Part shown: in pieces, positions 12,768 to 22,387 of the stretch
Numbering within the stretch: the first letter of the stretch is position 1
Layout of the letters: the number at the start of each line of letters is the position of its first letter
From: Synechococcus sp. AG-683-C23
Lineage (GTDB): Bacteria > Cyanobacteriota > Cyanobacteriia > PCC-6307 > Cyanobiaceae
Assembly: GCA_003208835.1 (NCBI GenBank)
Contig: QCVD01000004.1
Location: 1 to 64,000 of the forward strand
Length of the DNA stretch: 64,000 nucleotides
Direction of reading: 5' to 3'
Translations under genes and position numbers: made by a program
Notes under the pieces: generated by a model
The model's database searches: none
The model's input: the letters and a program-made list of their open reading frames with translations, nothing else
Told to the model about the DNA's origin: nothing

Positions 12768-12902
12768 CTTTTTGGTGTATTTGCATGATTTTATGACTTA
12801 TTTGGGTCCTAGCTCAAAGCGTTACTTTTTTTAATCAGCTTGCGAATGTTATCGCTCTGTTTTGATAGAATGTTTGATGTTAATTCATAAGCTTATATCT
12901 CA

Positions 12903-14225
12903 ATGGTTGAAGATTTCAATAATATCCATCCCGAGCTCACATGTGACCACGCATATCAAATATTAAGTACGCCAATTGATCAGCTCGAGTCCAAAAGTGA
13001 TTTGTATACGGCTGCTGCACATTTGATTAATTTTCCTGGAAGACAAACTGAGCAAATACTTTTGGATTTGCTGGCGCAATCTTCAGGCGAACAGGCTGTA
13101 AGGATTGCCAAGAGGAAGGCTGTAGAAGTTCTAGCTCGCCTTGGTGCTACTCAGTCAGTAGCGGCCATTGGTCAATGTCTTGAATCTGATGATATTTACT
13201 TGGTTGAAAATTCAGTTTGGGCTTTACAGCAGTTGAAGTGCTGTGATCCTGTGATTATTAATCGAATGCTCTCTTTGCTTGAGGATAAAACTCAAAATCT
13301 TCGTATATTAATTCAATGTCTTGCGAGCCTGAAGGTGCAGGAAGGTATTGAATCTATTCGTCTCCTTCAGGACTCTGAGAGCGCTGGTGTACGTGGAGCT
13401 GCTGTTTCGGCAATAGCACAACTTACAAATGATAAATCAAATTTAGATAAGATTGTCGAACATTTGACTCTCCCCAATCAGATGGATCGGCAATCGGCTG
13501 TACAGGATCTGATTGATGCGAATGCTTCTGTCTTTCTCTCAGAAATCGTTGCTGCACCAGTCTCTCCAGCATTTCGTATGCGTGCATGTCGTCAGATTTT
13601 AGGCGGCTCAGATTCTGCATTGATTGATTCAACAATGTTGTCCTTCATTGATGCTGTATTATGTGATAATCCTGGTAATATTAATATTGTACATGAATAT
13701 GATCAGCAGCCAAGTGCAGAATTTTTATTGCAAGATCTATTCAGTACTGATTTCAGTCGTTGTTATTTATCTTTGACGGTCTTGCAAAATTGCTCTACGG
13801 AGATTTTATGGCCACTCATGTCAGATTTATGGGAGAGCGCAGCTTATAACGACTATGGAGCGCACTACTTTTTTATGCGCGTGTTTGGATCGCGATCGGA
13901 TTGGCCGCAAGCAGGTCTTCGTCGTGTACTTGAGATAATCCAAGAATCAATCATTAATCGTCGCCCTCAATTTAGAAAAAGTCGAGCTGCTGCTATTCAG
14001 GCACTTCACTTTTTAAGTCCAGACTTATTTATCAAGTCTATGCCTACCCTCCTCTCTATAAGTGTTGACGTGCCTTGGGATTGTCGCTACATGATGATTG
14101 TTTGTATTGAAGGCATTCCCGAAATGGACATATCTTTAAAAGTGAAGATATTGAATCAGTTAACGGCTGATTCTGATGTGTTTGTGCGGGCTCGATCCGA
14201 GTTATGTCTTTCGCACTTGAGTTGA
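12903..14225 (+). CDS. cpeY: CpeY, phycoerythrin I alpha bilin lyase
   Basis: This 440-residue HEAT-repeat lyase has the family core RRKAVEVLARLGATQSVAAI-like segments, NDYGAHYFFMRVFGSR and PQFRKSRAAAIQALHFL. CpeY attaches PEB to Cys82 of CpeA with the help of CpeZ. The latter half shares the NDYGAHY and QF.KSRAAA landmarks with MpeY and MpeZ in this window, marking them as one lyase clan. It is followed 80 bp downstream by cpeZ on the same strand. Confidence 0.92.
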   Translation: MVEDFNNIHPELTCDHAYQILSTPIDQLESKSDLYTAAAHLINFPGRQTEQILLDLLAQSSGEQAVRIAKRKAVEVLARLGATQSVAAIGQCLESDDIYLVENSVWALQQLKCCDPVIINRMLSLLEDKTQNLRILIQCLASLKVQEGIESIRLLQDSESAGVRGAAVSAIAQLTNDKSNLDKIVEHLTLPNQMDRQSAVQDLIDANASVFLSEIVAAPVSPAFRMRACRQILGGSDSALIDSTMLSFIDAVLCDNPGNINIVHEYDQQPSAEFLLQDLFSTDFSRCYLSLTVLQNCSTEILWPLMSDLWESAAYNDYGAHYFFMRVFGSRSDWPQAGLRRVLEIIQESIINRRPQFRKSRAAAIQALHFLSPDLFIKSMPTLLSISVDVPWDCRYMMIVCIEGIPEMDISLKVKILNQLTADSDVFVRARSELCLSHLS

Positions 14226-14304
14226 ATCACCTGCTTAGGTTAGTTATTTGACTATCCCTATTGATGCTAAGATATAGATATAGATCAAATGAATCGCTGC
14301 TGAT

Positions 14305-14934
14305 ATGAGTGCTTCACCCCCCTCGTTTGAGTCCTTGGTTCAAGACCTCAGGCACCCCAATCCAAACATAAAAGATAATGCTTGTGTTCTGTTAGCAGAG
14401 CACTGGCCAGGCCAGGCAATGCCATATTTTTTTTCTAAATTACATGATCCTGATCCAGTTGTTTATAGAACAGCGGTAAAGGCTCTGGGTACATTGGGGC
14501 ATCGCACCCTACCTGATTTGCTTGAATTATTTCAGTCATCGGTTAATGGAACAGTAAGAGCATGTTGTGTAAAGGCTATTGTTCAGATTTCGGTCAATTT
14601 CCCTGATGTGGCTTTCCCCTTGGAAATATTATCAATGCTTGAGCAAGCCTTAGATGATTCAAGCCCAGTAGTCGCTCAGTCATCCTTGATGACTCTTGGC
14701 TATTTGTCTAAGCATGATTCTGAGAAGGATCATGTGATCCCTCTCTTAATTCAGGCTTGCGATCGATCTAATATTGCACATGTTCAAGGTTCGGCTATGG
14801 CCTTGGCTGAACTAGATTCTCCTCTGGTATCTACTTTCTTGGAAAAGTTGGCTGTAGATGTTACCAAGGATCCTCTCATACGTGAAATTGCTCAAGCAAG
14901 TCTTGAGAGGCGTGCAAGCTTAAATCTCAAGTAA
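14305..14934 (+). CDS. cpeZ: CpeZ, phycoerythrin lyase partner / chaperone-like HEAT protein
   Basis: This 209-residue HEAT-repeat protein begins MSASPPSFESLVQDLRHPNPNIKDNA, with VVYRTAVKALGTLGHRTLPDLLELFQ. In freshwater cyanobacteria CpeZ stabilises CpeY and the phycoerythrin subunits and acts as a chaperone-like lyase partner. It lies directly downstream of cpeY, the classical cpeYZ order, and ends 6 bp before the convergent stop of mpeU. Confidence 0.92.
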   Translation: MSASPPSFESLVQDLRHPNPNIKDNACVLLAEHWPGQAMPYFFSKLHDPDPVVYRTAVKALGTLGHRTLPDLLELFQSSVNGTVRACCVKAIVQISVNFPDVAFPLEILSMLEQALDDSSPVVAQSSLMTLGYLSKHDSEKDHVIPLLIQACDRSNIAHVQGSAMALAELDSPLVSTFLEKLAVDVTKDPLIREIAQASLERRASLNLK

Positions 14935-14940
14935 TTGTCA

Positions 14941-15861
14941 TTATTTAAGCGTGACAAGTTGATTGAGAGCAACCTTTAAAACGGCTTTGACCTGATCGTC
15001 TTTTTCTGATGAAATTGCCTCGTTCAATTGATTGATTGATTCAAGTGCTTCCATCTTCATCAATGCTAAGGCAGTATTTTTTCTGACTTGAGTATTTTGG
15101 TCTTTTAGTAATTGGTAAAGTTCGTTGATGATGTCTTCTGGTTCTAAAGTCTTTCCCGCAATTGTGGCTGCTTCCGCACGCACCTCGCTTGAATCGTCCT
15201 TTAAAGCTCGAACTAGTAGCACTTTTGCCTGATTGTTTGTTTCAGAGTGGACTTGTTCGGCCAGTGCAGTAATGGCCGCTATTCTTATTTCAGGATTCTC
15301 TGATTGAACGGCTTGATTGAATACATCGGGAGCCTTTGAACCAGCAAAACTTAAGGCAAGATTGATCAGACCAACTTGAAAAGCGCTGCAATTTCTATCT
15401 GTCAGTATTTCAAGGAGTGATTCAATGGCAGGCTCTCCTATTGTTGCCATTGCTCCGGCCGATGAGCCTTGAACGACAGGGTCGTCGTCTGTTCGAAATG
15501 CCTCAATCAGGTTTGGCAATGCAATTTCGCTGCCAATGATATTGAGTGTTTTGGCAGAAGCACGTCGGATTAAAACATTCGGATTGTTCTTCAGTGCATC
15601 GCACAAGATTGGAATAGCCGCCGTTCCGATGCTCCCAAGACTTTGCGCAAAGGTGAGGCGGAGACCACCTCGTGGATCCCCGAGCCCGGCGACCATTTTT
15701 TTGATTGAATCTTGATCTGAACTTGGTATTATTTGCTCTGCCAGTTTGAGCTTCAACTCCTCTGCTAGTTCGTATGCTTCTTGTTCTGTGAGTTGCTCTG
15801 CCGCATTGATTGGATGATTAGATGCTTCTGCGGCCACAGTCCCCTTGATTGGTGTGCTCAC
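14941..15861 (-). CDS. mpeU: MpeU-like phycoerythrin II bilin lyase-isomerase
   Basis: This 306-residue HEAT-repeat protein is a paralogue of the product at 11.1-12.0 kb ([51 protein letters not shown]). MpeU is required for full PUB content in blue-light-adapted marine Synechococcus. It lies downstream of mpeC on the same strand, with a terminator hairpin between them. I assign it by this mpeC neighbourhood, and its exact target cysteine is not readable from sequence. Confidence 0.65.
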   Translation of the reverse strand: MSTPIKGTVAAEASNHPINAAEQLTEQEAYELAEELKLKLAEQIIPSSDQDSIKKMVAGLGDPRGGLRLTFAQSLGSIGTAAIPILCDALKNNPNVLIRRASAKTLNIIGSEIALPNLIEAFRTDDDPVVQGSSAGAMATIGEPAIESLLEILTDRNCSAFQVGLINLALSFAGSKAPDVFNQAVQSENPEIRIAAITALAEQVHSETNNQAKVLLVRALKDDSSEVRAEAATIAGKTLEPEDIINELYQLLKDQNTQVRKNTALALMKMEALESINQLNEAISSEKDDQVKAVLKVALNQLVTLK

Positions 15862-15916
15862 TCAATCTAGTTCATCATTTTTAGGGTCGAACTCTTTTGT
15901 TGTAATGAACGACGAT

Positions 15917-15950
15917 TATAAAAAAACCCTTCCATTTAAATGGAAGGGTT
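15917..15950 (-). terminator. Terminator after mpeC
   Basis: The perfect 26-bp palindrome AACCCTTCCATTT/AAATGGAAGGGTT at 15925-15950 is followed on the minus strand by an uninterrupted T run. It lies between mpeC and mpeU, so the abundant linker message ends before the lyase gene. Confidence 0.92.
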
Positions 15951-15987
15951 GAGGTTGTGTGATTGCTTTTTCTTGACCTATAACAGA

Positions 15988-16872
15988 TCAGAAGTGACAA
16001 CCAAACGGGCGGAAGGCTACGTAGTCCGTCATCTTCGGAGGGTTGTGGCCTGTGTACTTCTGCTGGGGAAGTTTGGCAGGAACCCGAGTGATTGCGGTGT
16101 AGCTGAAGAAAGGAGCAGGTTTTAAATCTTCCCGTGCTGCAATGGCAAGGGGGTTGATGGTGCGGCTTTTGCGACCTTGTGCGTTGTCACTGACAGCAAC
16201 CTTTGTGCCACCAAGTTCCCGCATCAGGTTGAAGGAACGTGTGAACATCCCTGCGTAAGAATCGTGAGCTCTTTCGTAAGGAACGATGTCTGAACCAAAG
16301 ACCTCTGTGTATTCAGCAGAATCAGTCAGCTTGTCAATTAGAGCATCAAAGCCTTGCTCTGCTTGAAGCTTGATATGCTCCTGAACTTCTGATTGGTTTA
16401 GAGGAGATCTGCCAAGAATGTGTTTAAAGTTCAGTTCGATGCCACGTTGTGCTCCAACGGCATGAAAGAAATTGGCCTTATAGAAATCTGACTTGGCCAA
16501 CCCATTCACGAAATCACGAACTGTGATTTCACCGTTCAATAGACGTGCCTCAAGTGACGTTTCTCTTTGGCTTTCTCTGGGGTGTAGGTTCCCTAGTACT
16601 TGACGATAAGCAGCCGCGATCACACGCTCAAGCGCTGCTGCATTGTCGGGATTGTACTGATCGAACACTGAACCGAAGGGGCATTCAGCGTGTAGCCGGG
16701 GTCCAATTCCAATCCCCATTGATGCACAGTGTTGCCGCTTGTACTCAGCGCGTACTCCTGCGACTGTTTTGTGTGCTGTGTTTTTACCGGCTTTGTTTTG
16801 TGTGGCGTAAGCAGCGGGTCCGGTTCGAGTCGCCGAAGTGAGCGACTTCCGGCTGGTTTCTGTGCCGAGCAT
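15988..16872 (-). CDS. mpeC: MpeC, phycoerythrin II rod linker (gamma subunit)
   Basis: This 294-residue linker has one phycobilisome linker (REP) domain at about residues 65-200 (AAYRQVLGNLHPRES, ITVRDFVNGLAKSDFYK, GIELNFKHILGRSPL) and no CpcD tail. Cys49 in QHCASMGIGIGPR is the known site of the PUB carried by this gamma-type linker. It joins PE-II hexamers in the distal rod and is itself chromophorylated. It sits upstream of mpeU and downstream of mpeBA. Confidence 0.95.
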   Translation of the reverse strand: MLGTETSRKSLTSATRTGPAAYATQNKAGKNTAHKTVAGVRAEYKRQHCASMGIGIGPRLHAECPFGSVFDQYNPDNAAALERVIAAAYRQVLGNLHPRESQRETSLEARLLNGEITVRDFVNGLAKSDFYKANFFHAVGAQRGIELNFKHILGRSPLNQSEVQEHIKLQAEQGFDALIDKLTDSAEYTEVFGSDIVPYERAHDSYAGMFTRSFNLMRELGGTKVAVSDNAQGRKSRTINPLAIAAREDLKPAPFFSYTAITRVPAKLPQQKYTGHNPPKMTDYVAFRPFGCHF

Positions 16873-17041
16873 GATTTGTGAGGGGGTGATGTTGTGGACT
16901 GTTCGTCACATCTCCCTGAAGGAATTACAGGTCTTGTAAAAACCTTTTGGTCAAAGTGACGTTCTCTAGAGATTCAATCTTTATTTGATGGCTAAATAAA
17001 ATTGTTTAGACATGCAGCCCAATTGTTGCTTTGCGACCGGT

Positions 17042-17068
17042 AAAAAAAAGGGTGGGCATTGCCCACCC
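17042..17068 (-). terminator. Terminator of mpeBA
   Basis: On the minus strand the hairpin GGGTGGGCAATGCCCACCC is followed by eight T. It lies 38 bp after the mpeA stop. Confidence 0.94.
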
Positions 17069-17106
17069 CTTTGTTTGCTGTGTTTTAACAACAACCAAGC
17101 TGATGA

Positions 17107-17604
17107 TCAGCCCAGTGAGTTGATCACATAGTCCAGCAACTGGTTGTAGGAGGTCAGAGCCTGGGGGCTCATGTCGCGAGGGGCACAACCGTCGTTGCGC
17201 ATCTGCGAGAAACCAGCCACGTAGGTGCCAGCGTCGATGCTGAGAGCCTTGTAGACCTCTTTTTGGCCATTGATAGCCAGCTCATCCAGGGGGCCGGTGC
17301 CGCCGGTGACCAAGCAGTAGTTGATCAGACGCAGGTAGTGAACAAAGTCACGCTTGCACTTCTCTTTACCTTCGGTAGCGCACTGGCGGGGCTGACGGCC
17401 AGTTGCACCGTTGGGGTACTGGGCGTACACAGCGTCTACAGCGCGCTGCGCGATGCCGTCATAGTTCTGGGAGAGCTTTTCAGCGGCTTCCAAACGTGCA
17501 GCAGCGCGTTGAATTGAACCCTGTACTGACTCCATGTCGGAGGAAGAAGGGAAGCGGGAGGCGCTATCGGCAGCGCCGACCACGGTGGTGATAACAGACT
17601 TCAT
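17107..17604 (-). CDS. mpeA: MpeA, phycoerythrin II alpha subunit
   Basis: This 165-residue protein has three bilin cysteines, Cys75 and Cys83 ([14 protein letters not shown]) and Cys140 ([14 protein letters not shown]). The additional Cys75 is the mark of PE-II alpha. Cys83 is the position where, in chromatic acclimators, MpeY (PEB) and MpeZ (PUB) compete. The gene lies 44 bp after mpeB. Confidence 0.97.
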   Translation of the reverse strand: MKSVITTVVGAADSASRFPSSSDMESVQGSIQRAAARLEAAEKLSQNYDGIAQRAVDAVYAQYPNGATGRQPRQCATEGKEKCKRDFVHYLRLINYCLVTGGTGPLDELAINGQKEVYKALSIDAGTYVAGFSQMRNDGCAPRDMSPQALTSYNQLLDYVINSLG

Positions 17605-17648
17605 GTTGTGGAAGTAGGTGGGTGTGGACGTTTAAATAAAGACGTGGC

Positions 17649-18377
<729 letters not shown>

Positions 18378-19580
18378 TTATGACAACTGTTGAAGCACCC
18401 GTTCGCAGCTCCATCTAAGGGGTGTCCATTTGCTCTCTGCTTGGATCTCCCTGAGCAAATCGACTTGGTCGGAGAGGTTAAGGCTCAGGCAAGCCCAGGC
18501 TGCTGCAACCCTCGACTTCGTGTACTGCGGCAGTGTTTCTGCCAGTGCTGTCCGAACGAGATTGCTGTGTTCTTCGACTTTTTGGAGTCCAATAATCGAC
18601 GTCAAGAGGTAATTCGCGCCGTAATCGCTCCAATGTTTGGCCTGGATCTGTTCAATCGCATCAATTTGTTGATGCTTCTGCATCCTGATCAGGCTCAGTG
18701 CGCCCCCGTATTGCTTGCCTTCGTCGCGATGTTGGAGATTCTTTTCGATCTCAATAGTTTCCCCCTCACAGATCCAATCTTCCTGTAATGCGAGGGTTGA
18801 AGGGTCGTCTCGTAGTAGTTGCTCCAGCAGGTCTATATAAATGTCGGGTATTTGACCACTCTTCTCGGGATCGACCAGTTGAAAGGCGCTTTTTGCCCTT
18901 AACGGCATCGAGACCGGGCAAGTGACCAAATGACGCAGCAAACTGGCATCCCCAGCATCGCCAAGGTCGATCACAGCTGATCGTCGTCGTCCCGCGATCG
19001 GATCAGTGAGTTGTTTAATCAGCGGCTCAAGGGATTCAACCCTGCCAAAAACTTTGGCGGTGTAGGCCCGGGCCGCCCCAGCGACCAAGGGATTTTCATC
19101 GTTCTCAAAGGCAGAGATTGCTTGTTCCCCCGTTGAAAGCTTGAGGCGAGTGTGAGCTTGTATCGCCGATCGCTTTTGATTGTCACTGCTTTGGAGTGCG
19201 GCCAGGAGTTGATCGCTTTGTACAGCTGTGATTGGCGATCCGATCTGCGCGATCGAATCCAGTGCGTTGATCACCGAAGGTTCGTCATCGAAATGCAGCG
19301 CGCTGAATAAGCTCGGGAGGGCTCTCTCGTCTTTTCTGCGTCCAAGCGCTTCCAGCGCTTTTCTACGTGTGATTCTGTTGATAAGGTTTTCAGGATCGAG
19401 TTGTACTGCTGCAATCAATCCTTCTAAAGAGCGTTCGCTGCGGCAAGCTGCAAGTTTGGTTGCAGCCATATATTTGTCGACTGGATTGGATAGATCGTCA
19501 GGGTTTGTCTGTAATAAAAGTAATGCTTTTTCCTCTGGCATTCCTTCAAACAAAATGTCAAATCTCTCAGACACGACCAT
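18378..19580 (-). CDS. mpeY: MpeY, phycoerythrin II alpha Cys83 bilin lyase
   Basis: This is a HEAT-repeat lyase of about 400 residues (open from 19592; MVVSERFDILFEGMPEEKAL at 19580 aligns with the MpeZ start). It has RITRRKALEALGRRKDERALPSLFSAL and PQYTKSRVAAAWACLSLNL and is strongly similar along its length to the MpeZ gene at 28.8-30.1 kb. In CA4-A strains MpeY adds PEB to MpeA Cys83 in green light. Its place just upstream of mpeBA is the usual one. In CA4-B strains the related MpeQ occupies this slot; the fciC gene here argues for MpeY. Confidence 0.82.
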   Translation of the reverse strand: MVVSERFDILFEGMPEEKALLLLQTNPDDLSNPVDKYMAATKLAACRSERSLEGLIAAVQLDPENLINRITRRKALEALGRRKDERALPSLFSALHFDDEPSVINALDSIAQIGSPITAVQSDQLLAALQSSDNQKRSAIQAHTRLKLSTGEQAISAFENDENPLVAGAARAYTAKVFGRVESLEPLIKQLTDPIAGRRRSAVIDLGDAGDASLLRHLVTCPVSMPLRAKSAFQLVDPEKSGQIPDIYIDLLEQLLRDDPSTLALQEDWICEGETIEIEKNLQHRDEGKQYGGALSLIRMQKHQQIDAIEQIQAKHWSDYGANYLLTSIIGLQKVEEHSNLVRTALAETLPQYTKSRVAAAWACLSLNLSDQVDLLREIQAESKWTPLRWSCERVLQQLS

Positions 19581-19732
19581 TACCGGAAGCACTTAACAAA
19601 ATTAGCACTTCATGTACAGAGGCCCAGTAGGCATTACAGATCCTTGTTGTGCTTGATATTGCGCATCATTTTCTAAGGTGATGAATGTTGGAGAGTGTTG
19701 TCTGTTAATCTCGTTTCAACAGTTGGTATGAG

Positions 19733-20053
19733 ATGCCTGTTCCTGCTGAAGCTGAATTGGCATTGTCTCGCTTCGTTGAGACAATATGTAGTAATTCCTT
19801 GGCTCAGGATCATTTGAATGATGTTGAAGATCTTGAAAAATTACGTGTTGTTGTGCAATCTTTTGATTCTTCACTCACAGGATCAGCCTTAATCCCTTTA
19901 GAGCAAGCGACTCGACCACCGAAGATTCTTGTGGATTCAGGTGTTACAGATAAGGCAATACCTTGGCGTTTGTTGCGTTGTACTGGTGGTCCATTGGTCT
20001 TGCAACTAATCTGTAAGAAGGCTAATTTCGCGATCTGGATAGAGAGTTGCTGA
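19733..20053 (+). CDS. Hypothetical protein upstream of two Nif11-like genes
   Basis: This 106-residue protein (MPVPAEAELALSRFVETICS, VVVQSFDSSLTGSALIPLEQAT) has no recognised motif. Its TGA overlaps the next ATG (TGATG at 20051-20055), so it is co-translated with the Nif11-like gene. Divergent from mpeY. Confidence 0.65.
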   Translation: MPVPAEAELALSRFVETICSNSLAQDHLNDVEDLEKLRVVVQSFDSSLTGSALIPLEQATRPPKILVDSGVTDKAIPWRLLRCTGGPLVLQLICKKANFAIWIESC

Positions 20054-20349
20054 TGTCAACTGAAGCTTTAACTTGTTTTTTAAATGAAGTGGTCCAGTCT
20101 CATGAGCTAGCGACAGGTTTGAAAGCACTGTCTAGCCATGATCAGATTATTGCCTATGGGCAGGGCCAAGGTTTTGATTTCTCTGCAGAAGAGTGGGCTG
20201 GTTTTATTGATAAGGATTTTGAGCTCCAGACAGAATTGGTTCAACGATCAATTTTGTCTGCGAACCCAGTTCACTGGTCGTGGGCCTTTCGACAACACTC
20301 AGTTTGGAGGGCTATGCTGATGATCGGCGCTGGTGATGGAAGTACCTAA
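20053..20349 (+). CDS. Nif11-like small protein (first of pair)
   Basis: This 98-residue protein from the ATG at 20053 has an N-terminal half (STEALTCFLNEVVQSHEL, GLKALSSHDQIIAYGQGQGF, FSAEEWAGF) that follows the Nif11 leader-domain pattern of a helix, then a helix with a short A..GF.F...E tail. Nif11 domains occur as leader peptides of ribosomal natural products and as stand-alone proteins in picocyanobacteria. There is no Gly-Gly cleavage site and no Cys-rich core, so a stand-alone role is more likely. Confidence 0.65.
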   Translation: MSTEALTCFLNEVVQSHELATGLKALSSHDQIIAYGQGQGFDFSAEEWAGFIDKDFELQTELVQRSILSANPVHWSWAFRQHSVWRAMLMIGAGDGST

Positions 20350-20384
20350 AGCCAGCTAACTTTTCAAACTAGTAATTTGTTCTT

Positions 20385-20606
20385 ATGTCTGATTTAGAGC
20401 AAGATCAAGTGCTTGATCGTTTTATAGCATTGGCTCGATCGGATGACGATCTTCGTGGTGAAATCAAAAGTGCAATCAATCAAGAACAGGTGATTTCAAT
20501 TGCGGCGCAACACGGTTTTGCTGTGGATCCTTTGGCCATTCTAAGAAAATGGAGCAAGCACACTGATTTTGCAAAACCCACATGGATGGGATGGTTTGAT
20601 GATTGA
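20385..20606 (+). CDS. Nif11-like small protein (second of pair)
   Basis: This 73-residue protein (DQVLDRFIALARSDDDLRGEIKSA, QEQVISIAAQHGFAVDPLAIL) shows a typical Nif11 domain: ..FL..A..D..L...I......EQ...IA..HGF. It lies 35 bp after the previous Nif11-like gene and converges on cpeR. Like the others in this window it sits beside a phycoerythrin regulator. Function is unknown. Confidence 0.7.
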   Translation: MSDLEQDQVLDRFIALARSDDDLRGEIKSAINQEQVISIAAQHGFAVDPLAILRKWSKHTDFAKPTWMGWFDD

Positions 20607-20608
20607 AA

Positions 20609-20914
20609 TCAGCTGTTGATTTCGGAGTAGCGGGTTTGTTGGTTTCCTTTTTTAGCCCAGTAAGTTACAAATTCTTCTCCTCCTGGGCGAGGAACACTGG
20701 CAATAGCTCGTAAAACTTTAAATGATCGTTTCGGTCCCATTGGCCAATTGCCGACTGCTTTCACTGCGCGGACTTTGCTCCCCATCGATTCAATGCATAG
20801 CTCAAACTTTTCTAATTGTGTTTGATCGACCGTCTCAAAAATAAAGTCTGTCCCATCGCATATTAAATGCTGTGAGCGAATCCATGCTTTGATTTGTTTT
20901 CCATAGTCAAGCAT
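20609..20914 (-). CDS. cpeR: CpeR, activator of phycoerythrin gene expression
   Basis: This 101-residue protein (MLDYGKQIKAWIRSQHLICDGTDFIFETVDQTQLEKFE, RSFKVLRAIASVPRPGG) matches the CpeR family by size, composition and position at the end of the cpeC...STR run. In Fremyella CpeR is needed for cpeBA and pebAB expression. No classical HTH is visible. The start abuts the cpeT stop (20914/20915). Confidence 0.9.
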   Translation of the reverse strand: MLDYGKQIKAWIRSQHLICDGTDFIFETVDQTQLEKFELCIESMGSKVRAVKAVGNWPMGPKRSFKVLRAIASVPRPGGEEFVTYWAKKGNQQTRYSEINS

Positions 20915-21529
20915 TTATGTTTCCTTCTTTAATATCCAGTCCGATGTGATGAGTTCAGAAAAACTCTCAATACGTTTGAATCGTAGAGGTCCATGCTCAG
21001 ACCCCCATTTCGGTTGATCAGATTCTGGGTCAAAGCCACGATCACGGCTGATCCAGTTTGTTTCATCAACTTCGACTTCGCTTACTAAATATGTTATTGT
21101 GCCGTCTCTAGGTATGAAACATTTTTTTCCAGGTTCAACTGTTCCAATATATTTACCGTCGCTTGCTTCTGTGAAATGCATTGCACATCCGCATCGGCTG
21201 TTTAGGCTTGATATGTCGAGAGATTCAAGTAATTCTGGATTGCGTCCAGAGCCTGCCAACCTTTCCTTGTCCCCAAAATCAAAGTTTTCAACAACGAAGC
21301 TCTGATCTTTGATTTTTAGTCGATGAATTCCTTGGCGATAAGGATTCCACTTGGCGTAATCATAATATTGCTCAGAATAGAATCCAGGCCCTTTAAAAAT
21401 CTCCCAGGGTAATGGGCGAAATACTATATTGATTCGAGCAAAGTCTTTTGGGTTGGACTGTGCTTGCTCGTAGTTGTCGTAAATTCCCGCTAGGGTTTTT
21501 GCAAATCTTAGCTGCTGTTCTATATGCAT
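20915..21529 (-). CDS. cpeT: CpeT, T-type bilin lyase for phycoerythrin beta
   Basis: This 204-residue CpcT/CpeT-family protein has INIVFRPLPWEIFKGPGFYSEQYYDYAKWNPYRQ, TVEPGKKCFIPRDGTITYLVSEVEV and RDRGFDPES. It should ligate bilin to Cys165 of CpeB (and/or Cys159 of MpeB). It lies 14 bp after cpeS and abuts cpeR. Confidence 0.92.
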   Translation of the reverse strand: MHIEQQLRFAKTLAGIYDNYEQAQSNPKDFARINIVFRPLPWEIFKGPGFYSEQYYDYAKWNPYRQGIHRLKIKDQSFVVENFDFGDKERLAGSGRNPELLESLDISSLNSRCGCAMHFTEASDGKYIGTVEPGKKCFIPRDGTITYLVSEVEVDETNWISRDRGFDPESDQPKWGSEHGPLRFKRIESFSELITSDWILKKET

Positions 21530-21543
21530 AAATTAATTATTTG

Positions 21544-22080
21544 CTAGACCTTGATGCGTCGTACTTCTGAAGCAAAGGATGACTGCAAAATGCCTGATCC
21601 TTCTGAAGTTTTTAACACTGAAGATCGACAGCGAACATGCTTTGATACGAACCAAATTCTTTCTTGCGCAATGGATTGCTCGTAATTAGTTTCCAAAATA
21701 AATGTCCCATCATCGAGGAATCGGTATTTTGATTCTGCTGGAAAAGACTCTGCATATCCGACACTTCTGAGAAGATTGCCAGATGATTGATCAGTAGGAA
21801 TTGGAATAATGATGCATGAACCTGAAGATACAGCTGTTGGATCATCTGGTTCCCAGTCACTCTCTGCATTCCATTCCATCTTGAATGGAGCGATGTAAGA
21901 GCTGTTGTCTGGTTGAGAGGAGTTTTGTATTGCCTCTTTGATTGCTTTGTTATCGATGTCGATTTCTGTAATGCTTATCTCGCTGAGAACATCTTCAAAT
22001 TGTTGAAATGCCAGGGAGTGCCCTGATCTCATTGAGCGCCATTCTCCAAGACTTTGAGCAACAAATTGCTCAATATTCAT
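21544..22080 (-). CDS. cpeS: CpeS, S-type bilin lyase
   Basis: This 178-residue CpcS/CpeS-family protein has FVAQSLGEWRSMRSGHSLAFQQFEDVLSEI, FKMEWNAESDW, YRFLDDGTFILETNYE and ERIWFVSKHVRCRSS. CpeS attaches PEB to Cys82 of phycoerythrin beta. Its position as the first of cpeS-cpeT-cpeR supports CpeS over CpeU. The start overlaps the small upstream ORF. Confidence 0.9.
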   Translation of the reverse strand: MNIEQFVAQSLGEWRSMRSGHSLAFQQFEDVLSEISITEIDIDNKAIKEAIQNSSQPDNSSYIAPFKMEWNAESDWEPDDPTAVSSGSCIIIPIPTDQSSGNLLRSVGYAESFPAESKYRFLDDGTFILETNYEQSIAQERIWFVSKHVRCRSSVLKTSEGSGILQSSFASEVRRIKV

Positions 22081-22258
22081 CTTGATTTAGGCCTAGATTT
22101 AAGCTGTTGTTCTGATGTGTTTGTGGAAGATTGCTATGCATCATGTTAACCAGTGAGTCCACCATCATGGACATCGCCATTGGTACTGATGAAACAGACT
22201 TGTTAAAAGCTTCGCTTTGATTGGGTTGGTTTTCAGTGGTTTGGCGAAGGATGGGCAT
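22070..22258 (-). CDS. Small unknown protein between cpeE and cpeS
   Basis: From an internal ATG (22258) this gives 62 residues beginning MPILRQTTENQPNQSEAF, with a Met-rich segment SVPMAMSMMVDSLVNMMHS. An upstream start at 22342 is open but less convincing. It overlaps cpeS by 11 bp, which fits a translationally linked gene. No family is recognised. Confidence 0.55.
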   Translation of the reverse strand: MPILRQTTENQPNQSEAFNKSVSSVPMAMSMMVDSLVNMMHSNLPQTHQNNSLNLGLNQDEY

Positions 22259-22387
22259 AATTAAAAAATTAAGTGATGGATCAGCTAAATGCTTGGAAGA
22301 CTTTTCCTTTCGGCAGGATGCCTTTAAGGAATCATCTACCAATCATCGCTGATCTTTTTGACGTGTGGCCCATAAAGGGCCTTTTCG